A stretch of 64,000 bases of DNA, from assembly GCA_028753945.1 (NCBI GenBank), contig JAPNXP010000010.1, positions 685,042 to 749,041 of the forward strand, written 5' to 3'. This document shows positions 12,085 to 25,100 of the stretch, one piece after another. The notes beneath the pieces were generated by a model. It searched no databases. It had not been told where the DNA came from and saw only the letters and a program-made list of their open reading frames with translations. The DNA is from Hexactinellida sp. DTS-2022. Lineage: Eukaryota; Porifera; Hexactinellida. How positions within the stretch are numbered: position 1 is the stretch's first letter; each line of letters starts with the position of its first letter. The position numbers and the translations under genes are program-made.

Positions 12085-12240
12085 CTTGGAGACTGAAAAT
12101 AGTTTGCGAAGTGAGCAATATATATTATTAGAGAAATTGATAATATGCGAACACCACTGTACATTAATTCAGTCCTAAACTCTACTTAGCACTATCTGAA
12201 CTATTAATTGTAAATTTATTGATCGCTTTCTTTATAGATA

Positions 12241-12365
12241 CAGTAGATGTCGGATATAAGCACACTATGTTGGAAAACGCTTGCCATATACCCTATATAA
12301 TTTATGTCGGTTATAAGCACCTTAAGTGCAGTTCCCGACGATGTGCTTATAACCGGCATCCACTG
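12241..12365. repeat. MITE family C (CAGTGGATGCCGGTTATAAG)
   Basis: This 125-bp TA-flanked palindrome runs from CAGTAGATGTCGGATATAAG to CTTATAACCGGCATCCACTG. Other copies: 28172-28236 (half), 32241-32333, 50922-51101. Confidence 0.85.
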
Positions 12366-13499
12366 TATTGTATTTCTCTGCGAATAGAGGTCACCTGTGA
12401 ACTGGCATTCTTGTGTGTGTGTTTATCTATCTATCTTGGTATCAAAGTAATAGCTAGAAAATTAGCATACGTCTAAACTTCTGGTGTTGTGGAGTTGAGT
12501 ACTTAATTCAAACCTTACGATTATCTCTAATACAATATACAGTAGACATGCTATAAAAGAGTGAATAAATAAAATAGTCGTATACTGCCTCCAACACGCC
12601 CTTAATGAGAGTAATAAAAGGTATAATATTCAAGTTACAAATAGATAATCCTACACAAATAGTTAAGGGATGTGGCCAGAATATTAAACATGGTTCTAAT
12701 TAAATAATAAGAAATAAGTAATTCGATAGTAAAAATTTGGAAATTGTATATCCAAACAGTCTTAGAGTCTAGATTATTGACTTGTCATTCCTGTTGCATT
12801 GAATTTCTATAATAAACCAAAAATTAATAATAATCCAGATGTGTCTTGCGAAATATAATATCTTAAACCAGTTCTATTCTAGGGAATGATAAATATTTTC
12901 CAAAGTCTACCAAAGTATAAATTATTACTAATAGAACGTTCTAGGTTTAACAAGGTTAGGAAAAATTGTCGATGTTTTTCCATAATAGTTCAGCCTAAAT
13001 TATCCGATCATGTTTGACTGGTCCCAAGTTAGAGGTTGCACTGTAGCCTGCATTTCGTCCATCTGTTCGGATAATACATATAAGCATTTATGTGATACCT
13101 TATGGCATATGATATCTCAATTGCAATATAGGTAGCAATTACAAACACATTAGAAAAGTGTCCACTGCCAGACAGACGTAATACACAAAATAAAATAATT
13201 ACTGGAATCAACAATTAAAACTCAGTCTCATATATTTAATTATATGGTGCACACTTAATAGCATACAGACGCCATAATGAATTTACAGATGCTTCGCTAA
13301 TCCATACGGAGACTCTAGACCCTATTCATTTTAGTTTTCTAATCTAAATACATAGTAATGCATAGAATCAGAGATATACTCGTTTGATTATACATAATTT
13401 AATTGTGATCTGGAATTAATTATTCAATTGTGGAACGGAGAATAAATACAGTGAATCTGTTTAATTGCAAGTCGTCTAAAGGCACATTGAATCCTGGTT
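12366..13499. other. AT-rich intergenic DNA
   Basis: No supported gene or repeat is seen. Confidence 0.5.
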
Positions 13500-13900
13500 A
13501 ATTGAATGACCCAATCGGAATTGACGATAGGCCTTTAGGATAATTGAATGAGCCAATGGGAATATGCATTTAGACGATAAGCCTTTCGGATAACTGATGA
13601 CCTGAATCGAATAATTGAATACCTGAATCGAATAATTGAATGCCTCAATTGGAAAATTGAATTCCCGAATCGGATAATTGAATTCCTAAATCGGATAATT
13701 GAATGACCCAATCGGATAATTGAATGCCTGAATTGGAAAATTGAATTATCGAATCGGATAATTGAATTCCCGAATCGGATAATTGAATTCCCGAATCGGA
13801 TAATTGAATGACCCAATCGGAATATGCCTTTAGACGATATGCTTGAATCGGATATTGAATGCCCGAGACGGATAATTGAATGCCTCAATCGGATAAAACA
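13500..13900. repeat. 21-bp minisatellite (GGATAATTGAATNCCNGAATC)
   Basis: About 16 degenerate copies of a 21-bp unit lie here. Because 21 is divisible by three, a minus-strand frame stays open as a 7-residue repeat (SIIRFGN-like). I read this as a consequence of the period, since there is no other sign of a gene. Confidence 0.9.
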
Positions 13901-13939
13901 GTGAGAAATACTCTACTCATCCGAATTGATTATGTTCAA

Positions 13940-14135
13940 CGCGAAATAGTCTAACAACTTGAGGCGCGTAGACACGAACGAACTGAGACAACAAAGGGGC
14001 TTTGTGAGGAATACATTTATACACCACACATACGTATATAGTAATTTCAATTAATTGGGTTCATGGGGCAGTAAGGTCGCGGAGCGGACGTCAATTGAGA
14101 CGCGAAGCGACCTAGACCGAAGGGCTCTTATAAAA
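13940..14135. repeat. Hairpin-cluster repeat (diverged copies)
   Basis: It contains GAGGCGCGTAGACACGAACG and GTAAGGTCGCGGAGCGGACG, then GACGCGAAGCGACC and GACCGAAGGGCTC. It belongs to the same family as 5868-5966. Confidence 0.65.
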
Positions 14136-16139
14136 TAAAATAGGATCTTGTTAACAACCAATTATAATGTAATATCCAGAGTACCATTAACGACTAATTT
14201 TTTACTTAAGAGAATTTAAATGGCATGCTTGCTAGTAGCAATCCTATGAGCTAGTAAGTAGGAATTAATTGACCACTCTTAGACATAATAATAAGTATAC
14301 TGAATGCACTGCCACAACTATTATATTTCAGATAATTTTCACTTTAAATGAGCAAGAGCAAGTATCAGCTGCAGGATTTCAAACAAATTACAAAGCTACA
14401 AATATATTACTAAAGCATAAGTTCAATAGATTGCAATTACATTTGCAACGAAGACTAGCCCACGTTTTTAGACAGTTAATACGGAAACATTATTTGAAAA
14501 TCTTTATTTGATTAGCAACTAATTGAGAAATATTTGTGAACTTGTTAGAAATAACCGCATTATACGTAAAGCGTAATGCGAATACTTTGCTTAGCAAATT
14601 GATAGAATAATGTCAGATGTAAACAAAACAACTTTTAGGTCTAAATATCCGAAATGTACTATATTTTTCACATTAATTAATAACCCGCGTACCCGTCTTC
14701 AAATTTCCAGATACTAAGGGACCATTTTACTAAACGCCAAAGTGGTCAATCCTCAAGCTAAATCCTTTAGATACAAGTACATCTTAGATTTAAGGGAATC
14801 TAGATATATTCTTCGTTTTAGAAAATCAAATTGAATGAATTCAGGAAGTAAGCGTATATAGGACATGCCAAAAACTAAACACTAGTTGGTGATATGATTC
14901 CATCGTGTCATTAAAACACTCATGACTAAGTATTGATGGATTATAATTTAGTGTCTTCGCCAACAAATCACCATATTTGTTTGTCTGATAGTTCGCTTTT
15001 GAAATAGATAAGCGATTTGCATTAAATATACATAGTAATATTTGAAGAAGAAACATCAGTAGAATAGTATAAGAATAAATATTAATTAAATTTTAATAGT
15101 AGATACGAAAACGATATACGACGTTATTATACGGTAAATAAAATTGTATAGCAGAAAATAATCTCGCAAGACTAGTATAAACAAACAGAGGCTAAATTAT
15201 TGAATATAATATTGTTAACCATTACACTAATCCTTGAACTTTTGTTTTATTAGCCAAAACATATTGTAGACATGTTATTAATAGGAGTTTACAAATCAAT
15301 GAATTGTTATATTTTAGTAGAGGGATTGCTTAAAAAAATTTCATTACAAAGTTGTAGAAAACTGCATGAATCGAGATAATTAATCATTAAAAAATCAGAA
15401 TTATGTTATTTTAAACATAAATAAGCTGTGTATAGGATGAGTATTCTAAATTGGGCAAACATATATAATATATTCAAATATAACATTTTAGATATGTTCA
15501 TATCTATCTATGAATAATATATTATATTTAGTCTCCAGTATTCTGTTCACAGATGTACGAATTTTAGCATCCTATTGAAATTTCCTTGTATAGTATATGT
15601 GGATCAAACTTTGTATTTCATAACAGATATTTCGCCTTATCAGTGTCTACTGTTTTAGAGTGAAATCGATTGAAAAGGGTAATGAAGATGAACAGGACTA
15701 AAAATTGAATTCTAAAATAAAATGAAATAGATTACTTGATAAAATCTAAGAAAATATTGACTTGATTAAAAAACCATCCAAGTGACACTTAAATGTAAAT
15801 TTAAGTTAATTAATTGAACAAAAAATTTTTTTCTATATAATGTCTTCATATCTAAGTCTACTATTACAATCAAACTAATCTATTAATTTTTGCATACCAC
15901 GTATTTTAGTTAACGGGAGTTAGATACAATGTAGTTTAAGGATATTTCATATCAGCTGATCTAAATATTCACAAACTTAATAAATAAATTTGTTTTATAT
16001 AAACTAGTAACTAAATACACTAATACAGAAATAGAGAGTATGAAATATTAAATTTAGCATATATAAAAGTATAAATATTATTAATATTATTTATCTAAGC
16101 AGTATATTATGTTATAATTGAAGGTTGTATTTAGTAGTT
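14136..16139. other. AT-rich intergenic DNA, 3' flank of the EGF-LamG-Kazal gene
   Basis: No supported gene. Short open frames at 14269-14511 and 14841-15056 have no recognisable features. Confidence 0.5.
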
Positions 16140-19100
16140 TCATTCACCGGTTACCGTATTTGAGAATCTAACCTCATAGGACTCACACGCTCCTTGGCTG
16201 AGCACACTAGTGCCTGCACAAGCTAAGAAACAGCTGTTTGCGTATGTAACTCCGTTAATCCCACAGACCAGCTGATTTGAGGCTGGAGTGGGACAGTCAC
16301 AAGATAGACACTGACCGAGAGTGTAAGGGGCGCCGTAACAAATATTCTGTTGTGGAAGTACAGGGATGGAACGGTTAAAATAAGGTGTGGGAACACAACC
16401 AAGATCTGATCCGCATTTGAAGAAGGGAGGTCTCCTTTCTATGTAACAGGAATCCCCACTGGTCTGTAGATGCGTGCAATAGCGTACAAGCAAGTTTTTA
16501 GTGAATGCTTTGTGCAGATCTGAAATAACCGAGAAGGTGAGAGCCACATCGAAGATGTGTAGCTTGTAAATAACTCCGTCAAAGTTAAACTTATTAGTTC
16601 CAGGTCTTCCGCCTACTGTCAAGCTATTAATTTCAGGCGTAAACACAACTCGGTTATTTATTTTAACATAGCCCCTTGGTAAGCCGTCTACGTAGAGGTA
16701 AACAAACCGGGAATTATCAACTTGCAAGAGAACAGCTGCCATTGTGTGTGTTTCCCCGTCATCGACTATGATATCAGAGAATATCGCGTAGTCATGGAAA
16801 CCACTTTTAGATTTGTACACAAACCACACTGTATCAGAAGTGCCTCTTAGATACAAACCAAAGTCCCTAGCGTGTGCGGACACCCCTTTAGCTACTACGT
16901 AACCTTCATTGTTACTGTTCTGTCTAAACTTAACAAAGATGGTTAGGTCTAGTGTGAGTATCGGCCGTTTTGTGATAGAAATAGTGATCGGGTTGGCACC
17001 GTTGAAATTAGTTTCCGTCTCAACTAATGCGTACTTAAAGCCGTGGAAATACGGATCGAATACTGCAGGCAAGAACGAATGACCGTCTCTTGACAAATAC
17101 TCCCCGCATGCGTAGCCAGATGCGCAGTCTCCGTTTGCAGAACATTCCACAGCACTGTCGGAAGGTGAGCAGGTGTAGACACCTGTCAGGCTCCTCGCCG
17201 AGTGGTGAGTTGCTACGTCACAGCGAGTCTTGCTGGCATAGAAGTGGTGCTGTGTGGGCACGGACGGCTTGTAGAAGGGACGAGGCACACACGTGTCGAT
17301 GGTTACGTCATTTTTGCAGCTTCCTTCGCCGCTGTATGTAATAGGTCCGTTATGATGGAGATATTGTATCTGTAGAAAGTAAGTATATAATTTCTTACAT
17401 TGAAACTTTTAATTGGGAAAGCGAAAACTCTCACTTATATTAGACTTCGGTAATACAGTCCCAAATGAAATAGTATATCGTTCCAATTAATGAGTAGTAA
17501 GGGGTTCATTAATATAAATCATATTTAGTGGTGAAGCTAACTAATCCTAATTTAAATCTAACTAGCGCGCTTCGCTTGCTAGGTCGCTTCGCGGCAGAAT
17601 ACAACCACACACCAACCGCTTCTCGGTTGCTGTGTGGTTTATATACTCCTAATATTGATTATAAAGCGTAAATAGGCCGAAGTAGTCAAATTTAACAATG
17701 TGAAATTTTAATGATTACGCCATCATGCGATAATGAGTTAGCATAGTGGCGATCTGGTGTGACCAACGTGTCCGCATCATTAATGTACATGTTCTATTAA
17801 ATTTTCAGATTTTTAACTCTTGAAGGGCGCGAATTATGTGCGATTAAGTGAATTTTCAGGGTTCTCGAAATGTGACAATGACGTTATAACTTGTCGAGGT
17901 GTGAGAAATTTTGAGTGGAAACCTTAACTTGTTGGCGGGTGCCAAAAGTTACCCCTATATGCCAAAAATCAGATTTGGAAACCGTCCACTTTCTTCAATC
18001 AACACGTAACATACAAACAAATATATACACATACCCACATATACAGGTTTGTGTTTTAAAGTACGAACCCTTCGGTCTCGGTCGCTTCGCGACGGATCAC
18101 TCTCTCACAAAGGCCGCTTCGCGACCTTTGTTCGTTCGTAGTAGACACTATGTAATACAAATAACGGCAGCTTCGCGGCCTTACCCACCGAGAGGTAAAA
18201 CAGAATAGAGAAAAGATTTATCTAGTTCAAATAGGAATGTAAATAAACACTTATTCATATCTAAATATCTAAACTTATGCCTTCTGTATGCTATTAATAA
18301 ATCACTAATAGAACTAACTAAACTGTATACATGCAGGTGGAGACAGCAGGTAATAACCAAACCTCAATATGTGCAGTGAATTTAATATGTGAATATGTGC
18401 AATGAATTTAAAGCAATAATAATAATAATAAATTCCACGTGACGTCATAAACCCATAAATCGGAATACGTGTGTCTCATTTCATGTTGTCTTGCCATCTA
18501 AAATTGTGGGTGAATCGGATAAGAACTGAAAGAGTTATTCCCAAATAAGTGCCTTTATTTTGTCTCCTCCCGTTATTTTGTTTCAAAAACCAATAGATCG
18601 TTGTCGTAAACAAAATTACCTTAGGATATAAATTTTCAGCTTTCTGGGACTCGTAGTCTTTCCAATCAATTCTGGACAAACACACAAACACACAAACAAA
18701 CAAACACACAGACAACAATTCCGCTTTTAATATACGAGCCCTTCGGTCTCGGTCGCTTCGCGACGGATCACTCTCTTACAAAAGTCGCTTCGCGACTTTT
18801 GTTCGTTCGTGTTAGACACTACGCAACACAATTAATTAACGGCCGCTTCGCGGCCTTACTCTCCTCAAATATCACTCATATTAAATAAGTTAAACCTGTG
18901 ACTTGTAAATTACACGTACTCAATTGTCAATTCAGTATGCTGCTAATTGGGACCCCAGTATGTCAATATATTAATTAATTCATTCATTAATGTTATTTAC
19001 TAACCATGATTTGCATAGTAAATTGTTTGTAAATAGTTGAATTACTTTGATATGTAATAATGCTTGTGATTGACGTAAACTAAATACATCATGAATAGAA

Positions 19101-22100
19101 ATAAACTGATGAAGCCAACTGGATTAACCAAGTATGCATTTTGGAAATAATGTAGGTGGAGATTAAATCGTCAAACCTCAATATGTGCAATGACGCAGCA
19201 ATTGGAGGTTACATTTTTATTATTCCCTGGCTCAGATTAAATGTGAAAATTATAAAAATTTCTAGAGACATGCAATACATTCTGTTTTATAATGTGACAA
19301 AATTATTTGTCGATTGAACCAAAAGTGTAAGAGCTGAATCAGAATTAGTTCCCACGTGACGTCACATTCCCATAAATCGGAACACGTGTCTCTCATTGTA
19401 TGTTGTGTTATCATCTAAAATTGTGGGCGAATCGAATAAAAACTGAAAGAGTTATTCCCAAATATGTGCGTTTATGACGTCATAATCCCGTTATTTCGCT
19501 TAGAAAACCAATAGATCGTTGTCGCAGTACAAAATTATCCCTGTATACAAATTTTCAGCTTTCTGGGACTTGTAGTCTTTCCAATAAATTCTGGACAAAC
19601 ACACACACAAACACATAACAATTCCGCTTTTAATATACAGATAGATAGATATTGAGTTACTGTGATATAAACCAAGGCTTGTTCAGGCCATGACCTGACA
19701 TGAGCTGACTGGCCTGACCTAACCTGAACCGAGTTAATTTTGAGGGACTGATGACAAGCCTGGTGCTATCGTAATTTAGATGAATTTCTATTACACGTTT
19801 TGGTTTTGGTTTATCAAGAAAATTTATGGGAAACAAAACCAACAAAGTTTATCACACACTTGAATACCTATCCTGAATTATCTGAATTATCTGAAAAGAT
19901 TAGAAATGACATGAAGACCTAAATGACCTGAAAAAGACCTGGAAAAGACCTGAAAAAGACCTGGAAAAGACCTGAAGAGGACTAGATTCCAATATTTGTA
20001 AAGACCTGACCTGACCTGAGTTAACAATTAGAGAATTTTTTGAAACTTTTTTGAATTTTTCCCTGATATAAACCTCAAATCTTTCAGTAACTTTCCTCCC
20101 CACTTAGAGGCTAGTTTGTCAGCTAAATTTGCGAAAACTTAATAGCCCCACTATTCCCTAATTTTAGATTAATTTATAATTGTATATGACATTTACTTAT
20201 AATATAATAAGGAAGCACTGTATTAGTGTAATACATTCCAATAGTGTACAATTAAGCATGCAGGTATGTACTTGTATTTAAAATTACTATTGGGGACGAT
20301 TTAAACTAAATTTGATTACTTGATGCATTAGATTAGAGGCAAGAAAAGTGCATTAAAAATATTTGAATAATTAATATTAAAATGGTCAAAAATGCTTCTC
20401 TACCTATTTCTTGGAAGAATTTACACTAATTGACCTATTTATTTCAGCTTAAAACGTTTTATGATTGAATAGAAGAATTTATAACTATCTATCAAAAATC
20501 TAATTAGTTATAAAATACAAAAAATAGTAAATATGATGTTCAAATCTTGGCCTCTAAGCGTATAATAAAGTATACGCTTAGAGGTCAATATTTGAACAAC
20601 ATATTTTGGCATTGATGTATTTATATTTCAATTAAACATAGATTTTACCATCACGAAAAGTCATAATTGTTAATTGTTTTACTAATTAAATACAATGGGC
20701 TATACTATATCGAGTAGAATCTGACAGCAGGATCGTATTTTATTAACTTAAATTTTGAAAAAGAAATTTATAAAGTTTGAATACTTGTAATCTAAAAATC
20801 TAGCTATTATCAATGTACTATAAGCTGCTCGTCCGCAGCTTATAGTACATTGATAATAGCTATTATACGTCGTACTTTACCAGTTCCTCAATAAATTCTG
20901 GACAAACAAACAAACAAAAACAAATCTTTGTGATATTATATATAATATTAGTTATCAAATACGGGCCTTCACTTAACTTAGTTTTCTTATTTAATTAGTT
21001 CGGAGGGATAAAAAGCTCAATCAATTAAATTAGCAATATCACTCCAAATAGTTAGATTTAGCAAAATGGGCATAATATCTACAAACAGATGATTCAATCA
21101 ATTATAACTAGATCGACACTAATTGATATACGTATTCAAACATTTTAGTGCAGGTTTTAAACAGTACCACATAGAGGGCGCATGAAACATACATAATGCA
21201 TAGTTCAATGAATAAAATTGATACAATTATAAGTGCCGGTGCAGACAGGATACAAAAATCTAAGGAATTTGTATATTCAACCAATATATCGTAGTCTCTG
21301 TAAGACATTCAGAAATGCTGCAATTGATGAGACAACAAAATTAATTTATCTTTGAAATCACAATGGTTTTTTAAATTAAAAAAAAAGCAGTTTCAACTAA
21401 ATACGTACAAACTTCAAAGCATTATGATGGGGGCGGCATTTATGTCTAATTTAATTAATTAATTGTATAAGCGTAGGATGCGAATAAAATTAGATGAGCT
21501 AATATCCATAACTTGAACAAATTAGTGTAAATCAAACTACAGCTAAATACGATCTTAATATATCGTAATTGCATCCGAATTAATACCCAAAAGTATCAAT
21601 GACTCCGCGCTTTGAAAGCAAGGTGAAAAGTGTTGAGAATGCAGATATTCTACGGGATTGAGCAGTTAAAGTTGTCGTATTCAGAAAAATAGTAGTGTAT
21701 AATAGATTAACGTAAACGAAAATTTTTAGACAGTAGTTTGTGTAATTATTAGCACTGCTACTGCATAATAGATTATCGCACATGTATGACTCTAATCTAA
21801 TAGACAAAATGGTGCAACCTTACAATCTGAAGAATTAAGAAATGAGACTGGGTTGAGTTAATCGAGTTAATTGAGGAGTTAATTTAGTATTAGAACTAGT
21901 TAACTGTAGCACATGTTCATTTATAATAATTAATAAATTAGCAAGTATTGGTAACTAGTAACACATAATAATTTAACAATGCATTTATTTGAATAATACA
22001 AGCTGCAAACCAGATTCCGTCTCGTCTATGACAGATACAAATTCTGTAATGATTCAAATTACATGAAATTACTGTAGATTTCAAATCAGTAAAAGAGTGA

Positions 22101-25100
22101 GATTAAATTATAGACAAATAGTGAATTAAAAAAATCTCTGAAATAATTTTTTTTTGATGCACCGGTACAGTTAGTTTCTTATTGGTGCTATTATAGCTAT
22201 GATAAGCTATCAATAGTAATTCATAGTTTGATGAATAAAATTTTACGAACACCAGGGAAAAGTCAAAATGCGTTCTGATCCGAAATTAGCATTAACTAAC
22301 ATGATTTGTATTGAAAAGGATAGGAAGGGGACTGACATTGCGTTCATATAAACCGGAATTTCGTATTAACTGTGTTCGTACTAACGAGGTTCTACTGTAG
22401 TTGACACGCGTAGCTCGAACATTCGCTATTTCGAACGAATTTTGGTTTTTCTGAAAACTAGTAGGAAATTTCGTGCAAAATGCGACTTGCTAATATTTCA
22501 ACTCCATTGTATTTCAATATAAGGTAATCGGTCTGTCTAAATCTGTGAACTAAATATAATATTCATGTTTATAGACCTAGCTTCAGTTCTAGAAGAGAGC
22601 AACTTCTTAATTATCAAGTACGTACTAAACAATTCGAAATATCCTTATTTGTGCCATAGTTATGGTTAGATTTGTGATTTTTGTATTACTTGTATTATGG
22701 TATCAGCACAAAATAATAATCAAAATAGAACTTGAATTTGTTCAATAGGAAAAAATTAAAATCTATTAATGTAAATTGGTTCTAATATTATATCAAAATA
22801 CAATTTCTTAAAAAATAATGCCACTTGTTATTAAAATAGTAGTCGGAAATATATGTTGAAATATAATAATATCTCTTAGAATAAATCACGAAAACACGAA
22901 AGTATTAACATTAATTTACATTAAACAAAATAAATGGCTTGCAACTGAAAAAGTAGTACTGGACCATGGAAAAATATCAAGTTTTGATTTATTTGAGCAA
23001 ATATTAATATAACTCGTTAGTACGAACACTATTTTCATCCAATCAAAAATTTTTCAATACAAGTGATATTGGTTAATTAAACGAATTCCGGATAAGGCGA
23101 ACGCATTTGACGGTCCCCTGGTGTTCGTACTAACGAGGTTCTACTGTAATAGAAATTCCAATAAGTATTTGTAATCAAATTACCTGTGAGCTTGTGAGGC
23201 AGAATAGATATAGAAACAAATACTCAATCCATCCTTTGAACTTGAACAAATTCTCAATCCTGCCTCCAACGTACATAACCCGACTGTTCTTTTTCTCTCC
23301 CAGCTTGTAATCCGGTGTGCCTGATAGAGACACACTCGCTTCGTGTGTACCGTCCTTATAGAAATGCGCTATACCGCCTGTGAAGTTGAGAACAACCGCG
23401 AGAGTGTGAGTGGAGTCCCTCACGTCTAATGGCACCTCGATAACTGTGTAGCTGGTAGCGCCTGCTTGCGTGTAGAATAGATACGCAATTGAGACATTGG
23501 AATCCAAGAACAGTCCCAAGTTTCTATAACTAGTAGAGGAGCCGATGAACATTACATAACCTTGATCATAAGCGTCTTGTCTTAGTTTCGCGTATATTGT
23601 AACATCACCGACTAACTCAGGCTGAATTTCTCGCTCGAAAGGTAACAGAATATCTTCATTGAATGCAAGGGGTTCTGATAGCAATACATATACGGGTTCC
23701 AGATAAGTGAAATTCCTATGACAGAGACAGGGCGCACACTCGCTATCATTCGTACACACTTTATCTGATGGACATGTTGCCGTTGCATTAGTCGTAATGG
23801 TACAGTCGGGTCCAGTGTAGCCAGACTGACAGTTACAAGAGTAGGCACCAGGGATATTAACACAAGTGCCGAAGTTACAGATACCCGTGGTCAGGCATTC
23901 GTCAATGTCTGTCTCGCAATCTGTTCCCGTGAAACCAGTCGAGCTGCAATCACACTGGTAGGACCCAGGGATGTTAGTGCAGTTGCCGGAGTTCTGGCAT
24001 GGGCTGGGCGGAGTGCATTCATTTATGTCTGTTTGGCAGAATGTTCCTGCAAATCCGGTATCTGTACAGTTACAACTGAATGAGCCCGGTACGTTAACAC
24101 AAGTGCCTGTAGCACAGAGCCCTGTATTAACTGTACACTCGTTTATATCAACAGTGCAGTTCTCTCCTTCGAAACCCGTGTTTGTGCAGTCGCAAGTGTA
24201 GCCACCAATTGTATTACTGCAGGTGCCAGGCGCGCACAGCTGTGAGTCGAGACACTCGTTAATATCCTCTTCGCAGTTAGTTCCAGTTATCCCAGACGGA
24301 CACACGCATTCATAACTGCCTTGCGTATCCAGACAAGTCCCATTGTTACACAGATCAGCTGTGTCATCACACTCATTAATGTTAACAGAGCAATAAGAAC
24401 CGGTGAAGCCTGAGTAGCAAGTGCAGAAGAAAGACCCGTTTGTATTCGTACAGTTACCCTGGTTACATATAGTTGTATTCTCAGCGCATTCATTAATATC
24501 GACCTGACAGTTGTCTCCTCTATACCCAGTGTCAGTGCAGTCACAACTGTAGCTACCGATCGAGTTAACACAAGTCCCATCCAAACAGAGATCAGTTACA
24601 GAGCTACACTCGTTAACATCGCTATCACACAGCTGTCCCGTATACCCCGCGTCACAACTGCAAGCGAAACTGCCTTGCGTGTTAGAACAAGTTCCGTTAT
24701 TGCAGATATCAGCTGTGTTGCACTCATCTACGTCACTCTCGCAGTTAACGCCAGTAAACCCCGTTGCACAGGTGCAGTTATAAGCGCCGTCTGTGTTCGT
24801 ACAAGTTCCATTGTTACAAATAGTAGAATTCTCAGTGCATTCATTTATATCTGTACCACAGTATGGTCCCGAGTATCCGGTTCCACCACAGTCACAAGAA
24901 TAGCTGCCAAAGGAATTCGAACACGAGCCATTATTCAGACACACGGGAATAAGCAGGTTACACTCATTCACATCGATATTGCAGTTATTGCCCACGAATC
25001 CTGTTCCATTACAGTTGCATGTATAATCTCCTTCAGTGTCAATACACTGGCCTGCAGAACATATATTAGAAGTTACGTTGCACTCATTGATATTAGTCTC

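Larger units (their letters stand above)
11144..12159. mobile_element. 1-kb TA-flanked non-autonomous element (family I)
   Basis: Left end CAGTGGTGTTGGCGTAATAG, right end ATATGCGAACACCACTG, with TA on both sides. No transposase is present. The interior holds a short hairpin (GTCGCCTTGCGAC), the 31-bp minisatellite, and a (GTCY)n tract next to AATAATATAGATT, which look like a nested DINE/HINE-type element. Fragments of the same end lie at about 22480 and 36428-36487. Confidence 0.65.
17370..23183 (-). other. Intron 4 of the EGF-LamG-Kazal gene (5.8 kb, repeat-filled)
   Basis: The donor CTCACAG/GTAATT and acceptor CTTTCTACAG/ATACAATA are phase 0 and join the halves of one LamG domain. The intron contains several hairpin-cluster repeats, two DINE-like units, a GACCTG minisatellite, two perfect palindromes and two MITE A copies. 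About 20900-22230 and 22400-23000 hold nothing I recognise. Confidence 0.8.

Noticed and set aside
13535..13888. 117-codon repetitive protein on the minus strand
   Set aside because: Explained by the 21-bp period of a minisatellite; no start context, splice or composition sign of a gene.
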